The position numbers and the translations under genes are program-made. From Symsagittifera roscoffensis (Eukaryota > Xenacoelomorpha > Acoela > Convolutidae), in assembly GCF_963678635.1 (NCBI RefSeq), contig NC_087062.1:10028670-10092669 (forward strand): a DNA stretch of 64,000 bases, read 5' to 3'. Below the pieces are notes generated by a model. That model was not told the origin of the DNA and ran no database searches. It was given only the letters and a program-made list of their open reading frames with translations. This document shows, in pieces, positions 20,523 through 31,828 of this stretch; position 1 is the stretch's first letter; every line of letters starts with the position of its first letter.

Positions 20523-21042
20523 CAAAACTGCTCGTACCAGGGCGAAGTCTTGAAAATTTTGACTGCCTTTTAAGGTCTATGGAGCAGCAATAACATGAAA
20601 CATTTAAATGTAATAAAAAAAGTTTTTAATTTGCGATTTTTTTTGCGAAACCATCCCTCCGCACGCCATATTAAGTACAAAGTGGTAGATTTTGCTCCTA
20701 TTAACAAATCAATTGTGACATATAAGCTTCCTTGAACAATTTGGAACGATTTGCAAGACGGATTAAATCTCCGCTTATGCGTTAATAGCGTGAAATATAT
20801 CGCGCGTTAATTGTCCCAAATTGGCAAATTAGCTATCGTTAAACCCTCATAATTTTACAAAAAATAATCACAGGTAATTTATCTTTTCAAATTTAAGCTC
20901 AGTACAACAATAGTTTTCGAATGATATCAAAAAAATTCCGTCAGAAATGGATAGTTAAAAAGTCGAAATTTGTCTGAAGAAAAAAAACCCACCCCGAGCA
21001 CAAAAATTCCAATACTTTTGTTGCGAAAGTCGGAACAATAAG
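20523..21042 (-). mobile_element. F3 element, full-length copy (520 bp)
   Basis: It starts CAAAACTGCTCGTACCAGGG and ends GCGAAAGTCGGAACAATAAG. The interior matches the copy at 15099 in the same orientation (ATCGCGCGTTAATTGTCCC, CCACCCCGAGCACAAA). The hairpins are partly eroded, so it is older or less constrained than the 15099 copy. Confidence 0.7.
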
Positions 21043-21305
21043 ATTGAATGAATATCACATACTTTCTGTCGGTCCTCACGTTATTGGATTGTTAGCACAT
21101 TTTATTCTGAGAAAAAAAAATCTAATGATATAGAAAATAGATGATTTACTAAAATGGCTGTTCAAACTCATAAAATGTTACTTGCTTTATAAATCCGAGA
21201 GCTGCAGTTTTCAGTGTTTAATAGTTAGGATGATAGGTCAATTGTGCCTTGTTAACTATTTTGGCTCCCTATTGCAAACGAGGGAAAATGTATTACTCCT
21301 GGATC

Positions 21306-21499
21306 GATGTGCTCGACTTATGTTTCGACTTTGAAAGTCGAGCAAGTGCAGTTTTGCGACTAAAATTTCGCGGTCGAGAAGCAAATTTCAGTCGAGCACA
21401 AAGTCAAAACATACCCAACTTCGGTCGACAAAGGCAAAACTTAGATCGAGAAACTCGAAACATAGATCGAGCACATTCAAAACATAGGTCGAGCACAAC
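21306..21499. repeat. Fold-back repeat rich in TCGAGCACA
   Basis: The left arm TGTGCTCGACTTATGTTTCG and right arm AAAACATAGGTCGAGCACA are inverted repeats over about 26 bp with a few mismatches. The interior reiterates GTCGA words and CAAAACATA. A plus-strand open frame (21249-21539) crosses it but is low-complexity and unlikely to be a gene. Confidence 0.5.
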
Positions 21500-21748
21500 A
21501 TATTTTTTTCGATATTTTAATTTTTTTAAAAGATTTTAATTAAATTTAAATTGGAAAATGAAACCCGCAGAAAAATGTAATTAAAAGTTTCAGAGGGAAT
21601 CCACTAAGTTTTGCAGATAATTTTCTTGCGTACTGATTTAACTGTTGAATTAGTTCTTTATGGGTTATGGGTATGGATTACTGTACCAAATGAAGAAAAT
21701 TTGTTGTAGGTAGACGATTCAATCGGTTTGACGATAATTTGTTTCAGA

Positions 21749-22063
21749 ATGCTGTCGTCGGTATCAGTGATTCAGAAAAGAGGATGTTTGCCAGTGCTTT
21801 TTTTTATCTGCTTCATTTTGGCCGTAATGTTCAAGCAGTGTCAGAAGAACTTAATCAGTTTTTATCCAGCCCCTGACTCCGTGGAGGCCTTGCCAATTGT
21901 AAATTCCCCCGCTTCAGCTAATTTACCTAACTTTTCACTAATATCCATTCCCCGTTTTGAAGTTTTCTGCTGTGAAACAAAGCAAACGCCATTTTTTTAC
22001 AAAAGCTCCAAGCAGTTTCTAGCAACATTTTCTAGTAAACTAGTCAACTTGTTGAAATTATAG
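21749..22063 (+). CDS. Possible exon encoding a type II signal anchor, hypothetical
   Basis: An ATG at 21749 lies directly after TTTGTTTCAG, which looks like a 3' splice site. The 104-residue frame starts with a short basic-flanked segment, then a strongly hydrophobic stretch (LPVLFFICFILAVMF), then a Pro/Ser-rich stem-like region with a CC pair. That layout is typical of Golgi type II enzymes, but no catalytic domain follows here. It may be a first or internal exon of a split gene, or a chance frame. No family is recognised. Confidence 0.25.
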   Translation: MLSSVSVIQKRGCLPVLFFICFILAVMFKQCQKNLISFYPAPDSVEALPIVNSPASANLPNFSLISIPRFEVFCCETKQTPFFYKSSKQFLATFSSKLVNLLKL

Positions 22064-22127
22064 GCGCCGAAGCGAATTAATTTTGATGGATCGAAAACTA
22101 AAAGTTCCACGGTTTGGAGATTTTCTT

Positions 22128-22287
22128 GGAACCAGTTCTGAACTAGTATTTATAAACCAATTGTTTTTTGATAAAACTATCACTGTAAAAAATTACTAAC
22201 TAACCAATCATATTCCATCTCTAACATTGACATTTATTTGTAAGTGTTGAAACTAGTTGTAGTTTCAGCACCAGAACAATTTGAATA
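22128..22287 (+). repeat. F4 dispersed repeat, left copy
   Basis: It starts GGAACCAGTTCTGAAC and ends with a near-perfect 28-bp palindrome (22244-22271, GTGTTGAAAC...GTTTCAGCAC), then CAGAAC. It matches the copy at 43011-43170 along its whole length. Part of it (CCATCTCTAACATTGACA and TTTGTAAGTG) is the reverse complement of the minisatellite unit at 17538. Confidence 0.7.
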
Positions 22288-23829
22288 AATCTTTGAATAC
22301 GGTTGTTCTCCTTCTGGTTAAACTCCAAAAACTAACTCGCAAAAACCAGTATACATTAGATCTACTGAGACTAGGAGATATAAGAGTAAGATTAAGGTTG
22401 GTAGTAGACTAAGAAGTTGCACGAGTCTATCCGGCCGAAAGTAAGATAGCGTGACGAACAGACGGTGTACCTTATCTGAAACTACTCTATTAGTACAGAC
22501 CAAAGGTTATAACTCATCTGGTTCAACCAAAAGATCTTAAATAACTTAGAATTAGACAATAGAACTTAGAATTAGACAATTGCAAGGTTGCAAAAATGTT
22601 AGACGAAATGATTAGTTTAATTGAAATGTCTCTAAGTCTCAAAAAATCTACGCGAATTTTCCAAACATAACAAGAATAACCAGGTATTGCAAGAATATTA
22701 AGATCGAGGCTTGAAAAACGAGCAGAAAACGGACCACTCTACTACATGATGGTACGATAGAAACCAGAACAAGTTTTTGTATTTAGAATACTTTAAGCAG
22801 TAAATTTATATTTTCATTTACTGACATGAAAAATATTTGAAGATCAACTCCTGAACAACTCATTTGCTGCTAAACCTATTATCTATACATTAGTGACTGA
22901 TAAAAAGAGCACAAGTCGTTTCCCCCAAAATCTGCAGTAAATCAAAACTTTTGAGTAAATAATTTATTGAACAAAAATTACAAAAATTAGTTAGTATTAA
23001 AATTCATTGTTAATTTCCAGAATTAACACAAACGATTTTTCTCATCTCAGCTTCATCATCTAAAACATAACAGCATAAATTAAAAAAACTAATAACATCT
23101 AAAAACTAGCTTTAAATTTTCCTAAATTTTTATATAAATCTTATCGAGGTTTATCCTTGCTTTTCATTATTCCCTTTGCTTTCATAATCAGATCATCAAG
23201 GCTTTTCTTGGATCTTCAACTTCAATTAATACTAAAGTTATCTTAATCAATTTCTGATCATCAAGGCTTTCCTTGGATCGAATCAGAATAATTTTGTTCT
23301 CCCCATTCCATAATTTTAAAAGTGTCTGACGACTTGAAACGTCGACCCACTTCCCAACCCTTATAAACGACTCAAGACTAATAAAGGTTTTTGAAAAACT
23401 AACCATTTTATTTAAATAAGACAGCAAAGAAGCCCCTCTTCTTAAAATGAAGAAGCCCCCCGCCCCTTCACTTGAGCCCTTCTTACATGACCCAGGCTTA
23501 AACCCTTAAACAATTAGTAAGTCAAAAAATAGTACCTAACTATCTACCTGTGTTCTAATGATACCCAAATCTTGTGGATTGATTTAGTATTCTCCAACCC
23601 TTGATCTCAAATCACAACCCCTAGGCAAGATTATGTAAGCAACTGATAAATTAAAACTTAATCACGAGAAAAAAATTCTTCTCACGAACTGATATGCTCT
23701 CTCTCCATCCCGTCAACCACGCCAATCTATGCCCCAAGTTAGGATAAACACACAAAAACTATAAAAAATAACAGTATAGGAAAATAAAAACTGTAACCCC
23801 CAAATATTGCATCCATCATCCTTAACCTT
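22288..23829. other. AT-rich DNA with two short local duplications
   Basis: AACTTAGAATTAGACAAT occurs twice in tandem at about 22545-22580. ATCATCAAGGCTTT, followed by TTGGATC, occurs at about 23190 and 23257. Around 23430-23480 is a C-rich stretch (GAAGCCCCCCGCCCC). This may include the 5' LTR and leader of the large retroelement downstream, but no LTR pair could be matched. No gene is supported. Confidence 0.35.
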
Positions 23830-24660
23830 ATGTCAAGAGATAATCTAGGCAGTAAACAAACATTCGTATTACATAATTGCTTAATAAAAAACGACATATA
23901 CGATCTTGTAATCACCCCGCACAGACAAAAAAAAAGAAATATTAGGTCAAAAACACAAACACGAAAAAAGACAACAATAACAAAACCAAAGCTAATTATC
24001 AAAAAACGATTTTCGAAACGACACAACGCAGTTTCCGAATCAGAAACAAAGACAATACAGGAACTTCAAGACTCAAAAGATTCAATAAAAAGAATAACTC
24101 CATAGAAGACCAAATCTATTTTTCTCACTCAGAAGCTACAACACTATCATCAATTATAGGAAAACGCAAAACAGAAAAGTGATACCTAAACAAACCAATA
24201 CACCTATATAATTGGAATCAACCAATAAGACATATTGAATATTACACATTAACCATTCTACAATATAAAAATTGATCGAATATAACAAAAACTTTGATGA
24301 TGACTCGATACTTCCATTTTCCATACAACCACAAAGTTATCCCGCCCGAGGACAAGTACAATTTTGTTACAACTTAATTGTGAATTAAGGAATCAACCCA
24401 TGTAAACGAAATCAGAAAAAAAACGTCAAATCCTTGACCACTATCTCCAAGGTATTTGTAATATCACATCATATTACGGTATATTCACAATTGAAATCTT
24501 ATCACCAAAATTAAATGACCCAACACATCAAATACAATCAGATGATAAAGATATAGAATTCTCCAAAGTTTTCTCAGACTCAAGAAAAAATATACAACAC
24601 CAAAGTTCACAAGAGCAAAATCAATTTTCACGAATGATGTTTTTAAATTATTTATAGCTA
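23830..24660 (+). pseudogene. Degenerate coding-like region upstream of gag, unknown
   Basis: A 91-residue Lys/Arg-rich open frame (23830-24105) is followed in other frames by protein-like stretches broken by stops. One of these reads ILSPKLNDPTHQIQSDDKD, near 24500. The stretches have coding-like composition and lie upstream of the recognisable gag, so they may be a leader ORF or gag N-terminus of the retroelement. They could also be the 3' end of a preceding tandem element. No domain is recognised. Confidence 0.3.
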
Positions 24661-24954
24661 TCTATCTATACAAGAATTGAACGAAACGCAAAAAGAGTCA
24701 CCAACTCAAACATACAACTGTAAGACAAGAAATCTGTAAGACCCGACATACAACTGTAAGACAAGAAGTCTGTATTTTCTCAGAAATTTAAGTACAGTCC
24801 GTTAAAACTTTATTACTAACGAAGTTTCACAAAATGTCAAACAAGGTTTACAAAGAAAACTAGCATAAATTATATTGTTTATTTTGTCCATAACATTGAT
24901 CTCATAGCATTATCATAAAAAAAATCGACCGCAAAATTCAGACAAAGAAACTGT

Positions 24955-26260
24955 ATTTGCAGATGAAACAGATTATGATTGAGGCCCTGATTGGTCTCAT
25001 CCATCAGTTATTATTATAACAACTGATATATCAAATACAGCAATCACCACTATTTCTATCAATAGAGATAATGTTAGAATAACTCCACTTACTACTGATG
25101 CAACACATTTAAATCATAATGCAATGTTCACTGATAGGACAGGAAATAATAGCTTTTTCCACATTCATTAACACACAAAAAACTTGAAATGGAATAAGAA
25201 ATTTTACACGACAAGATATTCAAGATCCATCACATTTCATTAATGAAGAAATAGGACAACTCAACAAAACAATAATTGGATTATTGATCAACCAGATCCT
25301 ATTTATCAACCAGATCTGTTTTAACTATATACACGAAATGAACAAACACGACATACAAGACAAAACTCAGCATCAAAAATTAATTACTTTAAATCACAAA
25401 ACACTATAAAAACACAAGGTTATCACCCAAATCAAATGCAAAATGAAATCCCACTACCATAGTATTTACAACAACATGATATTACAAAAACACAAATTGC
25501 AAGTTTTTCACAATTCCAAAGTGCCGCGGAATCACTACAAATGACTATGAATTTATACTTTATGGGTAGATCTTCTATATCTTCTAATAAACTACTAATG
25601 GATTTCACAGGAACAGATCCTTGAATACTCAATTGAAGATTATTTAAACGCAGTCACAGCTAATTTGATTTTAAAAGAGGACCTAAACCAGTAAAAACGC
25701 CACTTCACCAAAATTAAATACATAGACGCACAATTCTGATCCAAACTACACTTGATGGCGCAGCCCAAAAGTGGTTTTCAGTTTTACCTATTGATATTGA
25801 ATCAAATTCAAAAAGATTCACACAAGTATTTTTAAAACTGTTCGACTCTGAGAGAAATAAACATTATCAAAGAGTTCTATGCAACAAAATTCGTAGACTC
25901 CCTAATGAAACAATTAAACAACTTGCAGTAAGAATCGAAGTTTTAGAAAGAAAAGCATATTCCTCAAATACGCATGACTAAAAGAACAAAAAAATGACAC
26001 AAATACTTCATGCTGCCACTCGAACAATGGAACAAAATAAACTTTTAAACAATTTTTTCAAACTAACATTTCATATCACAGATATAAAACACAATATCAA
26101 TTTAATACGATTTATTACGAAAAATATCCCGACAAGTAATATCCTAAATAGCAAAATACATATAAAGAATAAATACACAAGAATGAAAAACACATCATTC
26201 ACATTCTTTCATAGATTAAATTGACAACCTCCATTTTTCTCCAAATTTTACCCTTTATAC
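24955..26260 (+). pseudogene. gag: Ty3/gypsy Gag pseudogene
   Basis: Broken frames can be read through a retrotransposon Gag domain. The best part, about 25750-25980, runs GAAQKWFSVLPID...FLKLFDSERNKH...RRLPNETIKQLAVR, which has the WF...LP, F...F and R...E pattern of Retrotrans_gag capsids. An upstream stretch (25433-25630) carries a SFSQFQSAAESLQ segment. Frames change near 25625 and stops occur throughout, for example at 25459 and 25979. No intact CCHC knuckle was found. The capsid role is inferred from the family pattern, and the copy cannot make protein. Confidence 0.6.
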
Positions 26261-26779
26261 AACCAAGAACGAAAACACCTGGAACCATTAGCAGGATATC
26301 TATATAACTTCTCAATAAATGAAGTCCATCAATACAACATGGAACAAAATAAACATCGGCTATATATGTCCGACCTTGAAATCAACCAGTTCATAAATTT
26401 TTTCGAGTAACAATCTCATCAATCAAATACACAAAGAATTCAAATTCAGATATAAATTGTTAATACGTATACAATAATTCCCCATAAACATAACGTTATC
26501 TTTAAAATTTTTAGGATTTTGTTAAAGAAATGCAACAATTTCTCCCACAGTAGAAACAGCATTTAGAGTAAATAACATTTTGAAATTACTAGATATATGC
26601 CAAAAAACAATTAGATCCCAAACAAAAAACAGACTATTTTACAAAAAACACTTTATTTTAAACCAACACTGATAACAAAATAAACCACTGAACAACAGAA
26701 ACTTTTTACAATGTTTATTTTTCAACACTCCCAAATTACACAACAATAGTTTGAACTAATACTTATATACCCAATGGTA
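26261..26779 (+). other. Gag-Pol junction region, protease not recognised
   Basis: By position this should hold the aspartic protease. No D-S/T-G motif was seen in the plus-strand frames, and stops are frequent. The region is probably decayed. Confidence 0.35.
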
Positions 26780-28450
26780 TCTATCTAAATTTGATGTTGG
26801 AAAAGTAAATTCACCAATACATCTACCTCTAAAACCTGACGCAACTTTAAAAAACAACGTGCAAGTAAAGTTCCAGTATACTTACAAGATAAAGTCAATA
26901 GATTACAATAAATTTTAGAACAATACAAAATCATTTCTCCAGTTAATAAAGAAGAACAACTAAAACGGAACACATTCAAAAATCCTGTTATTATTCTGGC
27001 TAAATTAGAATAAAAAAATTCGTTCTAGACACTAGATACCTCAATTCACTTTTTGATGAATCCAAATAAAATTGGCCCATAGAACCAATTGAAGTAATTT
27101 TCACAAAAAAAATGGAATTTTTTTTAAAACAGCTGAAATGAACAGCGCAGATAATCAAATGGCACTGGATGAACAATCATGACGCTTAACACAATGCGTT
27201 ATTGGAAATCAACAAAACAAGTTTAATAGATTTTTCTATGGAATTTCCAAAGGATCAGCAGCATTTTCAGCGTTTATGAGTAAAATTTCTCGACCCCTTA
27301 TTCTCAGTATAAATGTGCTAATTTATTTGAACGAAGTTTTCATGCAATCACAAAAAAAACAAGAAATGTTTGAAGTATTGCAAAAATACCACCAAATACT
27401 ACTTAAAGAAAACATGAAAGCAGCCCCAGATAAATCACATTTTTTCCTACTCGTGTAAAATTCCTTGGTCATATTTTTGTAGGAAACACAGTCACTTCAT
27501 TAAAACCTCGCATAGACGCAATCATAAAACTTCAACTTCCATCAAACAAAAACCAAGAATTTCTTGCAATGCTTAAATTTTAAGTAAATTCGTTTATAAA
27601 ATGCATTATTCTCAGACAACAAAATAGTTTTGAATGGACAATTGAACTCCAAAAACGATTTGAAGAATTAAAAACACTTCTTACTGAACAAATATCACAT
27701 ACTACCCCAGATCCAGACCAACCGTTTAAGTCTATATGCGACGCCTCCAATTTTGGAAATGGCGCAGCATTCTTACAATCACACAAAAGATTAAGAAAAA
27801 TGAACTTCATTTCAGCAATTTCGAAACTATTTACACAAGCCGAACTTATACTCTCTGCACGTATGAGAGAATGCACAGTTATAATATATTCTTTCACAGA
27901 ATTTGAATTGTTAATACTTGAATCAAAACACCCAACAGTTATATTTACAGATCATGAACCTATTATTTTTCTATTTACACAAAAGTCAAATCCAAATCAT
28001 ACAGTTTATAGAATTCAATTAATTCTAATGAAATTCCAAACTTACATACAGTTTGGACTGCCAGCAAAATTTTGCATTACCAGACACACTCAGTCGAAAC
28101 ACACCACCTGAATTAATAACAAGAAAAACAACAGCAGAAATACCACAAACTACTAAATTTTTCCTTGCAAAAGACAATATATCAACACAATTAGAATGCA
28201 AATATGCAGTAAAAGCCGACTATGATTGGGCACATTTAAATAATTTACAAGAATTTCAGTTATATCTAGATTGCCAAAATAATCACTATGAAGAAGAATT
28301 GTTAGGAAACTCTACATTTAAACCGATACCTAATTCATCATGCCCCAAAAACAAATTACAAACAAAACCACTTATACAAAAAATGTATAGGACAAATCTA
28401 TTTCTCTTATTAGAAAAACAAAAACTTAACTGATAACAGAAACTGATAAC
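26780..28450 (+). pseudogene. pol: Ty3/gypsy reverse transcriptase and RNase H pseudogene
   Basis: RT begins near 26800 (SPIHLPLKPDA, then an alternative frame with YLQDKVNRLL). The active-site box at about 27319-27336 reads YLNEV instead of Y-x-D-D, so both catalytic aspartates are changed. RNase H lies at about 27700-28110, with CDASNFGNGA, an RECT glutamate and TDHEP for the third acidic residue. The following linker reaches 28433. Frames shift and stops interrupt (27458, 27582). The sequence then jumps at about 28440-28460 into ORF3 sequence, leaving out the normal continuation. The inverted copy at 62-64 kb shows the undisturbed order. Confidence 0.85.
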
Positions 28451-28572
28451 TGATTTCAAACAGTTTCGCAACAAAACACTTCAAACATACCAGCGGATCA
28501 ACCCCCACATCCGAACAAATTCGTAAACTTTCCATTAACCCCCAAACTCCAACACAACGTATCCCACATTGG

Positions 28573-28860
28573 ATGACGCAAGCTTTCACTCAAGGTGAAC
28601 AAAACTTGGTGATCGATCCTATAGAAATCTCATCCGATACATCTTTGTCACTACCAGAAACCTTATCACTACCGTCAACCCCTTCAACAATAAATCAAAA
28701 TCCAACAACAACTTTCCCCCTAAATTTCTCTACAAATTTAGATGATAGATACAGAGAACTTTTAACCAACAATATACCTCTACGATTTGATTGGAAAAAA
28801 CTCGTAACACTTCTCCCTTATTCGGTCAACATCGTGATAGCAACAGAATACACAATTGGC
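28573..28860 (+). pseudogene. ORF3 N-terminal region, unit 1, fused to pol
   Basis: The open frame starting MTQAFTQGEQNLVIDP is Ser/Pro/Thr-rich and leads into a NNIPLRFDWKKLV segment. The same segment precedes the envelope-like ORF at 43165 (PLRLNWNTFV), so this is the 5' part of ORF3. At 28861 it continues in frame into pol sequence (STYTINQVFN) and stays open to 29037, making a chimeric 154-residue frame. Function of the ORF3 N-terminus is unknown; it could be a leader or a separate structural protein. Confidence 0.55.
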
Positions 28861-29780
28861 TCAACATACACAATAAATCAAGTTTTTAATCTACATGAAT
28901 CTCTAGATAATATACCTCTTTCGAATACGGAAAGTGAAATATCTTTCATCCAGCTACTGAAAAAACGACACCGGAACTACTACCAAAAATCAAAACTTGA
29001 CCCAATCATGAGACAACTTAAATTTTGGCACAAATAAAAAATAAAAACCCGTAAAAGCAGATATTACAGTTCTAGGAAACAAAACACTTCTTAGATATTT
29101 TTCAAAAATTTAATAACACATCCATAAACAAAAACTCCAAACATATGAAAACTCTAAAAACCTGTTTAGCACTAACTATGATACTCCTAGCATTTCACAA
29201 TTCACGTTCCTTAAAAACACAAGGACATGCAGAATCAGAAAAAATATGCTCAAAAGTCATCCAAATGCACCGTTTTAAATTTCCAAATGCACCGTTTTGG
29301 CTCAAAGTATTATGTAACGATTGCATAACATGCCAGTTAAATCAGAAACAAACAGCAGAAAAGAAACAGAAACAAACAAAGCAGAAACAAACAGCAGAAA
29401 AACAAGATTTTAAAGGAGAAAGTTTATATTTCAACAACAGAATTTCAATTGATACAAAAGGAGCGATATCACCCTCCTCAGAAGAAAAAAATTACAACCA
29501 ATCCGAAAAAGACCATTTCAAATTATTGACAAGCCCACTGATGTAACTGTAAACTTGTTGATTCGTAAAAGAAAGAAAATGTTCAACATAGAAACAACCT
29601 TTTACCAAAATACCCAAAAGAATACGCTCTTCGCGAGCTTACACAATTATACTCCTTTACAGGACTCAAAAATTGTCCACAACAACTCAGACAATAACCA
29701 GAAACAAATAAATGAGGCAAATTGTTAGCCACAAATTTTAGAACCACAAAATAAAGAACATACGCGACAAAAACCCAAGA
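28861..29780 (+). pseudogene. pol: Integrase remnant, unit 1, catalytic core deleted
   Basis: Order: pol linker (STYTINQVFN...MRQLKFWHK), integrase zinc finger around 29175-29345 (FHNS, GHAE, CNDC), a Gln/Lys-rich microsatellite-coded linker, then the start of the core (NNRISIDTKGAISPSSEE) with the first catalytic Asp. The sequence then jumps directly to the integrase C-terminal module (RPFQIIDKPTD, about 29485) and a tail (HRNNLLPKYPKEYALREL, about 29590). Roughly 200 residues holding the second Asp and the Glu are absent, so the enzyme cannot be functional. Confidence 0.8.
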
Positions 29781-31430
29781 AATAAGAAATAAACAAATAC
29801 CTCAGAAACAAAGCAAAAACCGAAAATTAGAAAAAAAAACTAAGACAAGAAATATAAAAAAATCCCAACAACGACAATCATCGCGACTTCAAAATCAACC
29901 ACAAAAACCCTCATTCCACAATCTAAAATGTTTAAAAGAGTTGAATTCCAAAAACCCCTTTCTACTTATTTAATCATTTTAAACTTTCGGAGATCTAACA
30001 AATCTTTCTTCTCTTTTCTTAAATTTCATAGTGACACTCCTGAACAAGTAATTCAACTTTAGCCAATCAGAAAATGTCTAAGCATCACCTGCTTCTGAAA
30101 CCACTTCTTTAGCCGAGACTTTGCAAACTTCAAACAAATATGTAACTATAACTAAAAGACCACTAGGTCAAAAATAAGCAACAAGCTCCTATTTGACCAC
30201 CGGAATAAACAAAATCTAAATATTACAACCTTCATCTATCAAATTGTACAAAATCAACAATATTGTCCCAACTTACACTCCAAATTTCCCTTAAGGAAAA
30301 ATATTAAATTAGCCTAAAGAAAAATTAGGACATGATCATTTAACCTAAAGTGCGAATAACTCCTGAAAACCCTCAAATATCCAATAAAAGAAAACTAAAA
30401 AGCTCATTCCTAGACCCTCAGACTTCCCTTCACCAAAAATTGCCTAAATCCAGCGAATTTGTCAAAAACCAATAAACCATTCGACCATACTCAATTTTTG
30501 CCTCGGTAAATAAATAATAATTCGGCAAGACGAATTCTTTCTCAAATGCTTCTCTCTCACTTTGTTCGACTTTTGAAAACAACAATTTCAACATTTTTTT
30601 TCTTTTCTATCAATCTTTTTTCAAATTAGTATAATTTTTATCATAGACACCTTTGAAAAATTTCTCCTTCTCGTAATTTTTTGATGTTTTTTCTTAATTT
30701 TTCATTCCCTTCAGAAAATTTATCTCAACTTCCCAAAAATCATTGACTACCTCCATAGGTACGATATTTCAAAAGTTTTCTAAATTTTAAGACAATTTTC
30801 AACAAGGAAGACATCTTTCTTCTTCTAGGGATTTTTGTCATTTTTCTAGTATCCTAATTTGTAAAGGTAAAAAAAGCAATATTAACCTTGTCACTGGCAA
30901 CAATACTTTTAATCATTTTCATAGAAGCATATTATAAACAACCTAGATTTTCTTCATAAGCAAAAACTAATTATAGGAAAAATTTCAAAATTGCTAATCA
31001 ACAAGCAACACAACAGTCGCCACCGACTACGACATCCCAGGAATATCCAATAACACCAACGTCTAGTCAAAAAAATCAGCCCAATCATCAACCCGTTTTT
31101 AATTTCGAGAAAATCCATATACATTTGAAGAAAGGCATGCATTATTCTCAGAACTTTTATTACCCGTAGTTCGCCACGCACCTCTAAGCGAAGCACAATA
31201 CGAACCAACATACAATATCTACCTTTCTACTAACTCAATCTTAATAGAACAATACACCCTAGTTAAAACCAAAATCAAACATCTACAATAGATAGACAAA
31301 TCATACATCCAAGACGAAATAGAATTTTTACAACTCCCAGAGTTCATTTTAATATACCCTCATTATCATTGCCAAATCCTCTAGACCTTTCCATTAATAC
31401 AATTCAAAGTACCCCTCAACCATTACAAAC
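29781..31430 (+). other. Intervening DNA of the tandem unit, pol 3' end to ORF3
   Basis: About 1.2 kb has no clear gene; it recurs in units 2 and 3 and, inverted, at 60381-61559. Near its end lies a short hydrophobic frame, best preserved in unit 3 (36757-36945). Then come broken frames reading SQEYPITPTSSQKNQ and TFEERHALFSELLLPVV, the latter followed by a helical, coiled-coil-like stretch (about 31100-31320). These probably belong to the 5' end of ORF3. Confidence 0.45.
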
Positions 31431-31541
31431 AGTTTCGCAACAAAACACTTCAAACATACCAGCGGATCAACCCCCACATCCGAACAAATTCGTAAAATTT
31501 CCTTTAACCCCCAAACTCCAACACAACGTATCCCACATTGG

Positions 31542-31828
31542 ATGACGCAAGCTTTCACTCAAGGTGAACACAACTTGGTGATCGATCCTATAGAAATCTC
31601 ATCCGATACATCTTTGTCACTACCAGAAACCTTATCACTGCCGTCAACCCCTTCAACAATAAATCAAAATCCAACAACAACCTTCCCCCTAAATTTCTCT
31701 ACAAATTTAGATGATAGATACAGAGAACTTTTAACCAACAATATACCTCTACGATTAGATTGGAGAAAACTCGTAACACTTCTCCCTTATTCGGTCAACA
31801 TCGTGATAGCAACAGAATACACAATTGA
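31542..31828 (+). pseudogene. ORF3 N-terminal region, unit 2
   Basis: Near-identical to the unit 1 frame (MTQAFTQGEHNLVIDP). It is again fused to pol sequence at 31829 and open to 31970. The fusion codons read TIDSTYTINQ, where unit 1 has TIGSTYTINQ, a single substitution at the junction. Function unknown. Confidence 0.55.
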
